From contig OX465597.1 of NCBI GenBank assembly GCA_950022295.1, forward strand, positions 59,817,016 to 59,881,015: a stretch of 64,000 nucleotides of DNA, in the 5' to 3' direction. The notes under the pieces are model-generated. The model was not told where the DNA came from. It did no database searches and saw only the letters and a program-made list of their open reading frames with translations. Shown here in pieces: positions 1-10,601 of this stretch. Every line of letters starts with the position of its first letter. Position 1 is the stretch's first letter. The DNA comes from Bromus sterilis (lineage: Eukaryota > Streptophyta > Magnoliopsida > Poales > Poaceae). Position numbers and translations under genes: made by a program.

Positions 1-601
1 ATAAACTATGCTTTTGTCAAAAGTGGAGAACTGAAACCCAATGAAATGATCCAGAAATTTTATCAGTCCACGATACACCTACTATATCTGTCAGTTATAA
101 CGCTGTATGCTATAAGAAATATGTAGCTCTGAATGTTATTAATCCATGTGATCATAATGTTAATACAGTTGTTAAACTGTCTGCCCAAATAAAAAAGTAT
201 GCTCTCTTATGAAGTTTATAGACAGGGTCATAGCTGTAAGGATTTGAGGAGCAACGATTCTGCAGTCATGGCTCTACAAGTTGTTGCTGTCTATTGCGGT
301 GCACTATGTGCGCTTGCTTCTTTTGATTGCTCAGAACTGAAGGCTCGAAAAGGGTACACCAGGACATGGTTACAAGGGGGGACCTTCTACATCGTTACAA
401 ATGGATGAAACAGCCAACCTGAAAGCCAAGAGAACACCCACTGCTGGCATGCTTTATTTTCATCCTTCTGCCTAAACCAGATTAACTTTCATCATTTGTT
501 ACAGAGCAAAGTTACTGTCTTACTGATAGCTACAATTCCCGCAATTTTCTGGACTTGGTGGCTGAAGTAAGGGTGCTGATAAATGATTATTTAGACAAGT
601 A

Positions 602-677
602 CTCCCTCCGTACCGAAATATAGTTAGTATATACTAGGTAGATCACTCCAACTACCTATATTTCGGTACGGAGGGAA
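602..677. mobile_element. Stowaway MITE, 76 bp
   Basis: The ends are CTCCCTCCGT at the left and ACGGAGGGAA at the right, flanked by TA at 600-601 and 678-679. The arms CTCCCTCCGTACCGAAATAT and its near-perfect complement form one long hairpin. This is the standard structure of Stowaway (Tc1/mariner-derived) MITEs of grasses. It has no coding capacity. Confidence 0.93.
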
Positions 678-1012
678 TAGGATGGAAGCTACAATTAATT
701 GGTTCCTTTAGTACTTATTTAGCATGCAACATGCATTTGCATTCAGTGATCTATGTGAGCTTAGTTTTAGTTCTTTTCCCTCCAGTTTGTACTTACAACT
801 GTTTAGAAGAATAGAAAGTCTGTACTCTAGGATGTGGTCTTTTGGATTTTAAATTAGTAGAAGTATGGGTGTTATGGTTTCTAAATGAATAAACATGGTC
901 AATTATGGCTTGAAGAGAGAAGCTATAGTTCGGCAAATGCTCTGTTTTCTTTACTAATGGCAACAGATCTGGTTGTATGCTTATATAGAAAATGTTGTCT
1001 AGATAACATGTA

Positions 1013-1093
1013 CTCCCTCCGTAAAGTATTATAAGAGTGATTAGATCACTACTTTAGTAATCTAAACACTCTTATATTTCTTTACGGAGGGAG
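1013..1093. mobile_element. Stowaway MITE, 81 bp
   Basis: The ends CTCCCTCCGT and ACGGAGGGAG are perfect inverted repeats flanked by TA at 1011-1012 and 1094-1095. The inner arms (TATAAGAGTG... and ...CACTCTTATA) extend the pairing over most of the element. It is a different subfamily from the copy 400 bp upstream, because only the terminal 10 bases match. Confidence 0.95.
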
Positions 1094-2418
1094 TATTGAC
1101 TAAGGGTTTATTTCTAGAGATTCAGGGAGTTCCTGCAGGCTGCAGTTCCTTCTATGTGTGGAGCCTGCAATTTGTATTTAATGCCATCGTAATTAAGTTC
1201 TTGATCAGAACTGTTCAATTCATTTATACTGATAGATGTAATAGTATGAACAATTGTTTTTGAGATATGATTCTGCAGCTTAAGAATAATAATACACAAA
1301 GAAACAAGTACTCCTACTTCGGTTTCCTCATCTTAGCCTATCAGGTTTCTGCTCCTACAGATGTACTCAGAATTTCATTAAAGACTTGTTTCATGTTATG
1401 GGACAATGTGCTCAGCTTAGATACTCAACTAGATCGATAACATTTTTTTTACATTCAAACTTTTGCGTATGGTTCATTTAACATTCCATACTTGGCAAAT
1501 CTTTATGCTTACCTATTTCTGTAACCAGCGTGTGGATGAGCATATCAACTAAGGAGGCTTACTATTTCTCAAAGCTTTGGAAGCAAACTGGACCTCACTA
1601 AATAGAGCTGGGATGTTTCTATTAGATGTCTGGTTTGGTAAAATGCAATCTAAAGCTGAATACAATATTCAGATTAATTTCGTTTAGTTTACTTCTGCAT
1701 TTCCTTCAATTATTACAACTCTGTAGGGTCGTCTTTTAATCACCTTTTTCTCGGTCTTAATAAGTTGACTAAGAGTTTTGATGTTGCAGTCCGAAAGATT
1801 TTTCCTAATTTTGTGGCAGTTGTTCATAAATTCTGGTTATTAGGACATCACAATAGGATATGTCAGGGAATTCTGTTATGATAACGTTGATTTTATACCC
1901 TGGAGAGGTCTTACCTGGTGGAAACGTCGTCCAAGGACCCATCACATGCAGTTCCACACAGGTATGACACTGAGTCAACAATGTGATGACCGATCCCCGT
2001 TTACTCTGGTATTTGTATGTTATCCTAAATCATGCCATTGAACTTCTTAATTGATTCTTTCTGGATATTGTGTGCCATTTATATCCAATCCTATACCTAG
2101 AACTTAGACAGGTCGAGATATTTTGAAAATGTGCCAGACTTTCTCCAATCACTTCATCAAGATGGATGGGGGCACGGCAACACGCGCCTTTGTGTCTGTG
2201 CACATGAACCATCTATTACCAAACTAACCAGATGGCTCTTATCCGAGCATCACAACATCGGAGAACAAAACCTAACCAACCCATACATTTGCACAACGAA
2301 ATGCCCGAAGAAGCAGGGCGTAGCCAGCAAAACCACATCAAGCCTTCAGTGAAACTACAAAGGACACAATAACTAAATCAAAGGAATGTATTGACACTTG
2401 AACAGGGAGGACACGTAC

Positions 2419-2764
2419 ATGCTTGCAGGGGACGCCGAGCTTCTTGAGCCGTAGCGTGCGGGTCTCGAGCAGCCTCTGGAGATCGCCGCCTACGGCCTCC
2501 TCCAGCTTCGCGGCGTGCGTCTCCACCCCCTTCCCGACCCCATTCAAGAACTCCACCACGCCTACCTTGGCTGCGCACAGGAATCCCAATCCACTTCACA
2601 ACAACGAACGGCGAAGAAAGAACCACGAAGTTTACGGATCGGGAGGAAAGTAACTAAGCGGGTGTACCTTGGTAGGGCTGGGCGTAGAAGGATCTCGCCG
2701 GAGCTCCGGCGCCGGGGTGGAGGAGGAGGCGGCGCACATTGGATGCACAGGAGAAGGCCGCCAT
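2419..2764 (-). CDS. IGR-motif (mitoribosomal mS41-like) small protein, exons 1-2 of a partial gene
   Basis: Two exons can be read on the minus strand. Exon 1 runs from the ATG at 2764 to 2668 (97 nt) and stops at a GT donor at 2667. Intron 1 is 97 bp (2571-2667) and ends in a GCAG acceptor. Exon 2 runs from 2570 to 2419 (152 nt) and ends at a GTACGT donor. Together they give 83 codons with no stop. The first 30 residues are rich in A, R, S and L with few acids, as in a mitochondrial presequence. Exon 2 has EFLNGVGKGVETHAAKLEE followed by LRLKKLGVPCKH, which fits the IGR motif of the MRPS41/FYV4 family, where GIP[VC][RK][QH] precedes a basic tail. The splice sites keep frame and phase, which a chance ORF would not do. 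The family's final basic segment (RxLIL...KYR...W) is missing and must lie in a later exon downstream, not found in this window. The family match is from memory of the motif; the exon model is read directly. Confidence 0.72.
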
Positions 2765-2830
2765 AGGGGAGACTGAGGGGTGGGTCCTAGTCCACGCATC
2801 CGCGCTGGATACTCTCAACCTCCTGCTTAT

Positions 2831-2842
2831 TGGGCCAGCCCA
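2831..2842 (-). promoter_or_regulatory. Paired site II (TCP-binding) elements
   Basis: TGGGCC at 2831-2836 and AGCCCA at 2837-2842 (TGGGCT on the minus strand) stand side by side about 70 bp upstream of the minus-strand ATG at 2764. Site II elements (TGGGCC/T) are typical of plant nuclear genes for ribosomal and mitochondrial proteins, which matches the proposed product. Their role here is inferred from sequence and position only. Confidence 0.6.
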
Positions 2843-2863
2843 TTAGGCCGGATTTCTTCCACC

Positions 2864-2887
2864 GGGGGGGGGGGGGGGGGGGGGGGG
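2864..2887 (+). repeat. (G)24 homopolymer
   Basis: An uninterrupted run of 24 G lies about 100 bp upstream of the IGR gene start. It could form G-quadruplex structure. Its true length in the genome is uncertain, because such runs are often misread. Confidence 0.95.
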
Positions 2888-2950
2888 TGGATTCAATTTT
2901 CTCCTGGTTTTTTCTATTTTATTTCTTATACCATGAATCTTATTTTTGAA

Positions 2951-2980
2951 CTAGATGGGTCGGCGCGCTTCGCTGCGCCC
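2951..2980 (-). mobile_element. Helitron-like 3' terminus (minus strand)
   Basis: A CTAG at 2951-2954 is preceded by A and followed within 7 bases by a GC hairpin, GGCGC (2962-2966) with GCGCC (2975-2979). Read on the minus strand this is hairpin, short spacer, CTAG, T, the standard 3' end of a Helitron. The terminus at 33318 shares CTAGATG and a GCG-rich core. The other end of this element was not located to the right, so its length is unknown. Confidence 0.45.
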
Positions 2981-4233
2981 AACTGTATCCATCTCCTTCG
3001 CGTGGGAGTTTGGGTGAATTCAGGCCTGATAGTCATGTCTACCTTTATAAAAATATTGTCAATGTAAACTGATGAAGTGTGGGTGCTAAATTGGTTTTAG
3101 TTGGTGTGGATGCTAATTTAACATGGCATGTGAGTCAGAGCTGCCAAAAAAACAATGCTAACAACAAACCCCAACTTATAGACACAAAAGCAACAACAAT
3201 GAACACATCTTAAATATTCAACTAGCATCAGTTATTGAACATTTCAATCCACTGAGCTACCCAAAATACAAGTCTAACCAACTTTGAAAGACAAATGATC
3301 CACAAGCCAACAACCCCATCACTTAACCACACGACCCACCATACAAATTTAACCATAAAAGGCTAATCACAAACGCCACATCCCTAACAACACCCGTAGC
3401 AGATACCCCAGGACAAATTCATCATGATGACACGACATGAAAAAGTACTCGATCGCCTTTTGGATTAACTTAGAGGAAAATAGCTCCCTCGGATTTATGG
3501 GAGAGGTTCGAATCAAAGTAAAAGCAAGACAATCCACCATTCTGAACTGAAAACTTAAATAGCCTTTACCTAGAATCTCATGGCCGATGAATCTCACACA
3601 GAAGTGGCTTGGGAAGCAGGTAGTTAGCTTGCATGAACTTGGAGAGAATTTGGTATATACATGGCTACTGTGTTCAACATGAGCTTGGGCTGAATAAATT
3701 ATCCATGATAGAATGACTCGTGCGACATCTATTCTCTGTTTTTATGTGGAAAAAGTACCATTTTGTCTTTTGTATATGCATGATACTGAAGATTGTGCAT
3801 GATGGTAGTAGTGTGTGGACTATTTTCTGGATGTGAAGTGTTTTTTGCATGTTATCCTATACATTAGCGCATCGATCTGTATGGTTCGTATGTAATTTTA
3901 TCTTTGAATGTTTGTAAAAATAGTGTGTGCCAATGTCTGGGTACATAGGAACATACGAAGGACTTAAGTAGTTTCGATAGCGTCACTTTAATATTTAGAT
4001 TTTGATGTAATTTTTGTTTGGCGACCGATCTAGTAATTACTGACACGGATGTTCGCTTGGAGCCCCATAGGGAGAGTCATGCTATTTCACGCTAATTGCT
4101 GGAAATAATCATGTGCAACCGTACATGAATTGGTCGTGGGGACATTCCATCAAGATTATGTGTTTTTTAAGTGGTTTCAAAATGTTGTCAAAATCTAGTC
4201 TTAATGAAGGGAAACTAGATTCAACATTTTGGA
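2981..4233. other. Unassigned AT-rich DNA
   Basis: I see no exon, TIR, LTR edge or tandem repeat here. Part of it may be the body of the Helitron whose 3' end is at 2951. Confidence 0.5.
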
Positions 4234-4468
4234 CCCCCCCCCCCCCGCGTCGTCCGCCTAGGGGGACTCGGAGGCGACTCCCCCCGCCGCTGCGCTAGCC
4301 CCCCCTTTGTCCCTCCTCCTCCGCCGCCGCTGGGGCCTATCGACAGGCCTGCCCCGCGCGGTGCCCTGCGGCGGCATGGATTCCCCTCGCGTCGTCCGGC
4401 CGCCGACTTCCCCCTCCCCCTCGGCCTTCGCCCCGACCGCCGCCTTCGGCCCCGCTCCGGTGAGGCGC
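4234..4468. other. C13 tract and GC-rich block
   Basis: Thirteen C (4234-4246) are followed by 220 bp of very GC-rich, proline/arginine-codon-like sequence open in several frames on both strands. The composition differs sharply from the AT-rich left flank. It resembles the GC-rich leaders found inside gypsy LTRs, or a captured first exon. No product can be named. Confidence 0.5.
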
Positions 4469-4616
4469 TGATGACCCACAAGTGTAGGGGATCACGATAG
4501 TCTTCGCGGGTAAGATAACCCAATTTATTGATTCGGCACAAGGGGAGCCAAAGAATATTTATAAGATTTGACAGTTGAGTTGTCAATTCAACCGCACCTG
4601 AAAGATACTTGCTTGG
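4469..4616 (-). mobile_element. Gypsy LTR stub H
   Basis: The stub begins TGATGACCCACAAGTGTAGG, the same type of edge as the left edge of LTR F at 36982 (TGATAACCCACAAGTCTAGG). It is therefore the 3' edge of a minus-strand gypsy LTR. It runs 148 bp and is then interrupted at 4617 by element E. The rest of H is not visible; it probably lay to the right of E and was lost with the right part of E. Confidence 0.6.
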
Positions 4617-4665
4617 TGATGGTTTCTCGCCCCTCGTTGGTTACCCCAAGTGGAAGGTTGAGATG

Positions 4666-7600
4666 TGTAAGGCCCGGTATGCGGTACTGTTCCAGATCTA
4701 GATGTTTCCATCCAGATCTGGGGACGAAGCACATATCGGTCCCACCGCGACCTATGACATAGCCATATGCCCCGGATTTCCAACATGATATCACAACATT
4801 ACAGATACAAGGATACAACATCTCATACAATCGGCATACAACTGCCTTAATACAATACAACATCGGAAGATACATGTCTGAGTACAGACTACAATCAAAT
4901 GCCTAGTGGCAAAGAGAAAATCATCGATCCCCATAACCACACGGGTCCAGGCCCTCCGTCGGGATCCGCCTAACTAGTCGTCGTCGAGTATCCACGTGAA
5001 ACATCGATCACCATACCTGTTGTCGATCAAGAACCCTGAAAATAGTTTGGGGGTAGTATCATGAGTACAGAAGTACTCAGCATCCAACTGTAGTGGTCAA
5101 CTGACCCAGGAAGGACTTCATCACTCGTCATTCTAGGACAACTAGTAGTTTACGGTAAGGATGGGGTAAGTGATGAGGTTGCTGCCGCACTAGCATTTAT
5201 GAAGTGACTAACGATCTAGAGAGTAAGATAAGAAGCCAAGCATTCGATGAGGAATCGCCTCCAACAAGTCTGCTATCCACCTACTTACGCAAGCATAACA
5301 CCTATCCTATCCTTGTCCTCTTCTTCGCATCCCGACGAAGAAGAAGCAGTCAAGGCACACACACATTGATAAAGTCATTAAATATGATTCAGTTGATGTT
5401 ATCTATGAACAAGACGTAGGTTCCAAGTCGTCCATAACCGTGGACACGACTTCTCAAAAATATTTAACTCTGCAGGGGTGTACCAACTTCCCATTACAAG
5501 GCTCCGCACGCACGCCCATCTCTCTCAGTTGCTACCCATCACAGGCAACCATTTTATGATTTAGTTCCAAGAGATCCGAAACGACAGGTCCCTCTAGCTA
5601 ACAACGAACAAATCCGGGTGGCCCCCAGGGAGTCGAAATCCAATCCAAAAGTCGGTCGCGCCCTCGGATCGGTCTCTTCCGTCTCAACAGGGTTTGGGTT
5701 ACCGGGACACCTCACGTGAGGTCCCGGCCCCTCGCCGGTCAAAGGTGGACCAACAGGGAAACCATGTCTCCGCTGGTCCGGGTTGTTTTAAAGGATATCT
5801 GCTAGGAGCGACCCGACAGACATATATGCATGGTTTTCAAATGGTAAATCAGCTTGGGCCACCTCTAGAAATGTTTGAAGCTAGATAGGTAAGAAAAGGG
5901 GACCCCATAGTATCCCACACGCGGTTAGGCACGCTTAGTCTTAAAACCAATACCCGGAACTCGGATCCTAGGTGACTCGAATGGAACAAAGCGTCGGGGC
6001 GGGATAGCATAGACCTTCCATCCTTCGTCGAATATAGTCAACATTATAATAATCATATCATCAACAACAATATAATAATGTGATAGCCCAAACCAAGGAG
6101 TAACAAGGTAACATCGTAGCATCCTAAGCATGCATACTAAGCAGGGCTGAGCAACGAGCAATAGTAACATAGCAGTACATGGTTTGCAGGGAGGGGACAT
6201 GGCTGTATCGGTTTGAAAGAGGCTGTAAACATGTGGTAGGATCAAACATCGAACCTAACCTAGACTAGCATGCAAACCGCTGGTTGAAATAGAATGGATC
6301 ATAAGTAATGTATAGTCCTTGCCTGTTGATAAGTCGGGTTCCGAAGGTGTAGTTGATCGCAAGCTCGCATCGTCTCCAAAGGTACCCGCGGAAGCACACA
6401 AGACGGTAAACACTGGAAAGAAATCAACGAGCAAGCATCTATTACTACGAAGAAAACATGAGCAAGCATCAACAAGAAGGCAACACGAGACATCATACCT
6501 ACCGTCGAGAGCGGCTACTAACAGGTTAAGTGGAGTACTCGTCACACACGACGATACCGCACATTTAGAAAGGTTCAAGTGGTTTAGCTACACAAGGTGA
6601 GCAAAGGTTGTTAACATGGCATATCACTCAAGCATGGCATAGCACACAAACATGGCAAGAGGTGAAGCATAAGGTAAACTATCTATGCTAGTCAATTTAA
6701 GTGAGGCACAAACTAAAAATGGCATTCCACTAAATGTCGCACGACAATTGAAACATTTGGTACTGTTCTGTCCTAAACCATATTTTAGGTTTGTTAACAA
6801 CAGCAAACAATCGTATAAACACAAAGTACACGAAAAACTAATCAAGTTACATATAAAGAACACTCCAAACGAAGTTCCGGTTAAAAAGATACAAGCAAAA
6901 CAAGTTTGGAACACAATCTGCCAAACATTAGGAAGCACACTTTAGAGCAATGCATAAACAGGATAATGGATGCAAACATGCTCACAAATGATATGCAACT
7001 AAAATAGACATGGCAGGGAAGGCATGGCAAAATGAATCATGCAAAAAGGCATCATGAACAATTAATTATAGCCCATGCAAAATGCAATAAAACATTACTG
7101 GTCTAGGACTTAGTGAAAATCAGGAAAACAAGGCAGAAACTGTTATTTTCATGCTGTATAAACAGGAGCAAAAGTATATGCAAATGTGCAGCAACATGAC
7201 ATAGCAATATATGGGCATGAACTAGACATGATGGTGATCAAGTACAAACAAGAATCAAGGTCATTGGCATAACAGATCAAAAGATATTAAGCATGCAACA
7301 TGGCATCGGAAAGTTACAGACTTTGAGAAAAACAGAGGTGGCTGTCAAAAACAGTGGCATAGCAACTTTGGAGCAGAATATAACTATGACCAGGAATACT
7401 AACATGATAATGCAATACATATAATGGAAGTAGACATGATGCTTAACAGTATGCAACAAGAATCAATGCAATAGGCCTCATGGATGTGTCACGTTCATCA
7501 ATCAAACTTGCAATAAAATAATAACAGCATCACTTAACAGGAAGTAACAGCAGTTAACAGTCTGATGCCCACTTCAACAGTGATTAACATCATCAAGATG

Positions 7601-8598
7601 GCCTCAAATCAAAATGCTCACAAAATATGAACTGAAGTACACACAATTCTAAACAATTTTCCTTTTGGGCGCAACATCATCCGGGCTACCGATTACTCGC
7701 AATTATTGTCGCAAAATTGAATCAGCAGCAAACAATTTCCAGACTTAGAAAAATCTGGAAAAAGGAAAAACAAACAGAAAAAAGGAATCGGGCCTCACCC
7801 AGCTGGGCTCGGCCCAACAACGGCTGGAGAGGCCATGGGCCTGGAGGGGGCGCCTAGGCCGGTTGGAGGAGCTGGGCCGGCCCACCGGCGGGGTCAACGC
7901 GGCCAGGGGCGACCGGATCGGGCCCTTGCCGCGGCGGCTGCTGGCATCGCCGACCGGTGCGCTCGCCGGCGAGGAGCGGCTCGGGCGGCTCGTGGAGGAG
8001 GTCGGCTGGCCGGATCCGTCGCGGGAGGAGCCAGGGCGACGCAATGGAGGGGCGACGGTCGTCGGCGGCGTGCGGGCGCGGCGGCGCGAGCCGAGCTCGG
8101 CGGAGCTCCTTGGCACGCCGGCCATGGAGCGGCTCCCGTCGGTGGCGCGTTGTACAGAGGAGAGTGAAGGGAGGCAGTGAGGACGAGGAGAGGAGAGGGA
8201 AGTGCACACGCGCGGCAGGGGCGGCTCGTCGGAGCAAGCATTGCGGCGGCGCGCGGTTGGCTCGGGCTGGCGGCGTTCACCTCGCGCTGGAACCGTTTCG
8301 AGAACACTTTTCCAGCGCGCTATAAAAATAACCCGTTTAATTATTAAACGGGGTTTTTTGTTCCGTTGGCTACGGCTGGTCTTGTGCGGTTTTCGCGATG
8401 GTGATCGGGTGAAACCCGGTGTCGCAAAGGTCGAGTGTCAGGGTGGCAATGGTCGGTCTCCGTCCGGTATGAGATAAGAGGGGGAAAATAATCTCCGATC
8501 GATAAATCGGGGATGCAAACACCGCAAACAAATCAGACAATCAAACAATTCACACCGAAAACAAAAATTTTAATTTTTATGAAATCTGGGTTGTTACA
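4666..8598 (-). mobile_element. Solo LTR of a large gypsy element, 3933 bp
   Basis: Its ends are TGTAAGG at the left and GTTACA at the right. The 5 bp AGATG is repeated at 4661-4665 and 8599-8603. Read on the minus strand it starts TGTAACAACCC and ends GGGCCTTACA, like the TGTAACATCCC start of element G. There is no second LTR, primer-binding site, polypurine tract or gag/pol inside, so it is a solo LTR left by LTR-LTR recombination. Order on the minus strand: AT-rich U3, an AT-rich TATA-like stretch near 8320-8332, a GC-rich block (8300-7800), then a long U5. Overlapping ORFs in the GC-rich block are composition effects. Confidence 0.85.
8332..8352. repeat. Perfect hairpin in U3 of the solo LTR
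   Basis: CCCGTTTAA (8332-8340), a TTA loop, and TTAAACGGG (8344-8352) form nine perfect pairs. It lies beside the TATA-like stretch of the LTR, so it may affect transcription start or be a protein site. Confidence 0.85.
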
Positions 8599-10201
8599 AG
8601 ATGTAGCACAGCAACAAGTTTCCCTCAGTGAAGATACCGAGGTTTATGTCTCCGGCGGACTCCGAATACTACAAGTAGGTGGCAAGGAAACAATGGCGTC
8701 GTTTATAACCGAGGTTGCTTACTTGACCTGGACCTGCACACACAACAGATAGCTTTGCTCCCAACGAGTACAGAGAGGTTGTCAATCTCTCCGGCCTTGT
8801 CGTTTACAAAGGATAAAATGCAAGGGTAGATAGTAGCGATAAATGCAATAGAAAGTAAAAGCAGAAAATTAATTGAGGGTGTAAACAGTGGTGGAAAGAT
8901 GGAACGGGGTCCCATGAAGTTCACTAGTGATGTCTCTCTTCCAAAATACGATAAACAACTATGCAAGGTGAACAAATTACAGCTGAGAAATTGACAGGAT
9001 TAAAAACGCACCGCAATGCTAACTATGCTACAAAAGAAAGGAAGAGGCTCAAAATCATGGGCAGTATGCCAAGACAAGTATACCGAAATCCATCTGCATC
9101 TACTCACTAATCATTCACCTTGAGATATCTATCCAAAACATCTCGTTGGTATTAAGTTGCGAGCCCCACCCGAAGTGTAAACCCAAAGCAACAGACAACT
9201 GCATTAAAAGAACATTGTGTAAAGTAAACAATCCTTGCAACCGCGGTTACAAGCACCGTTGTTTTCCCCCTTGTGGCAACAACACATCCCCTAGACTCAT
9301 GTTTATGTCACTCAAGCTACTCATCAGGGGGCATGAACCCACAATCATGCATAACGCTCCCTGTTGGAGTTACAATCTACCACTTGGCCAAAGCAATAAA
9401 CAACAACGGAGAACATGCAATAATTACTCAAGAACATAAATATAAAAGGAGAAGAACCAAATATATTACTCATCACAATCTGAACATAATCTCATAATCC
9501 ATCAGATCCCAGCAAACTCAACATAGCAACAGAAGAAAGAATTACATATGTGGCTTGATCATGTAGGGAAGCTCACAAGGTCTAATCCATGAAGAACAAA
9601 GAGGGGAAGAGGAAATCACATAGCTACTGATCATGGACCCATGGTCCAAGGTGGACTACTCACGGCTCATCCTAGAAGCGTCCATGGTGGTGGAGAAGCT
9701 CCCGGAGGTCAATCCTCCCTTCGGCAGGGTGCCGGGAAGAGGTCTTCTGGTGCTCCCGATCTTGGAAGCGCGGCGGCGGCGGAACAGAGGCGAGATACCA
9801 AAAAAGGGTTCTATCCTCGGGGGTTTCGGGACAAGAGAGATATAGTCGAAGGGGGCAGCCAGGGGGGCCATCAGGAGTCCAGACGGCCTCCCGGCTCGGC
9901 CCCACCCTAGGGCACGCCCCCCTGGCAGCCTGGGCACCAGGTGGGGCCCCTTTGGCCCCCCTTCGGGCATCTGGAAGCTTCTGGTACGCTGATTTTTTAT
10001 ATATTTCTTCCGAAATGTTTCTCGCACTTTAAGTAATGGGAAAACCTGAAATACAAAAACAACAGAAAAAAGAAACTGGCACTGTGGTGCACTGAGTTAG
10101 TAGGTTAGTCAAAAGTGTATGAAAGTGTATCAAAAGCATAGCAATATCACCCAAAACATGCATGGAGAAAGCAGAAATTATAGATACATTTGGGACGTAT
10201 C

Positions 10202-10601
10202 TGTTGGATATGTCCCCACTCGCAATGATCTTCGTTACTTCGTGACCTTTACTGATGACTTGAGTAGATATGGGTATATTTACTTGATGACGCACAAGTC
10301 TGAAACCTTTGAAAAGTTCAAGGAATTTCAGAATGAGGTCGAAAATCAACTCGGAAGGAAAATAATCAAGCACCTTCGATCGGATCGAGGTGGCGAGTAT
10401 TTGAGTCACGAGTTTGGCAATAATCTGAAGTCTTGTGGCATAGTACCACAGCTTACGCCGGCAGGCACACCTCAGAGAAACGGTGTAGCTGAGCGACGTA
10501 ATCGAACCCTATTGGATAGTGTACGATCGATGATGTCTCATACTGATTTGCCTGTGTCATTCTGCGGGGTATGCATTAGAAACCGCCATTCATATTCTTA
10601 A
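10202..10601 (+). pseudogene. Copia copy 1: LTR stub fused to integrase core
   Basis: Twelve bases of LTR (TGTTGGATATGT) join directly to integrase sequence that matches copy 2 from 16966. About 4.2 kb (rest of the LTR, leader, gag, protease and the integrase zinc finger) is deleted, with a 2 bp GT microhomology at the joint. The remaining catalytic core reads in frame through the DDE region to the shared frameshift near 10563. It differs from copies 2 and 3 at several residues, including T for K before HKSETF and A for V in NGVVERR. An open frame runs into it from the flanking gypsy LTR; this is a chance fusion. Confidence 0.85.

Larger units (their letters stand above)
1..2418. other. Low-copy flank; no complete gene seen
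   Basis: AT-rich DNA with two small MITEs (listed separately) and no convincing coding exon. Open stretches are short and lack family signatures. The region lies downstream of the minus-strand IGR-motif gene, so it may hold the long second intron and last exon of that gene. I looked for a codon run for the expected basic C-terminal tail and did not find one. The first 120 bases are open in frame 1, but nothing else supports coding. Confidence 0.5.

Noticed and set aside
1..123. 41 open codons at the window start
   Set aside because: No start, splice site or recognised motif; a chance open stretch cannot be excluded.
7745..8325. Six overlapping 100+ residue ORFs on both strands
   Set aside because: They occupy the GC-rich block of the solo LTR, have P/R/A-biased composition and no motif.
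10119..10601. 160-residue ORF that looks like a gypsy-copia fusion protein
   Set aside because: The first ~28 codons are the flanking gypsy LTR read by chance into the deleted copia integrase; no promoter or conserved start.
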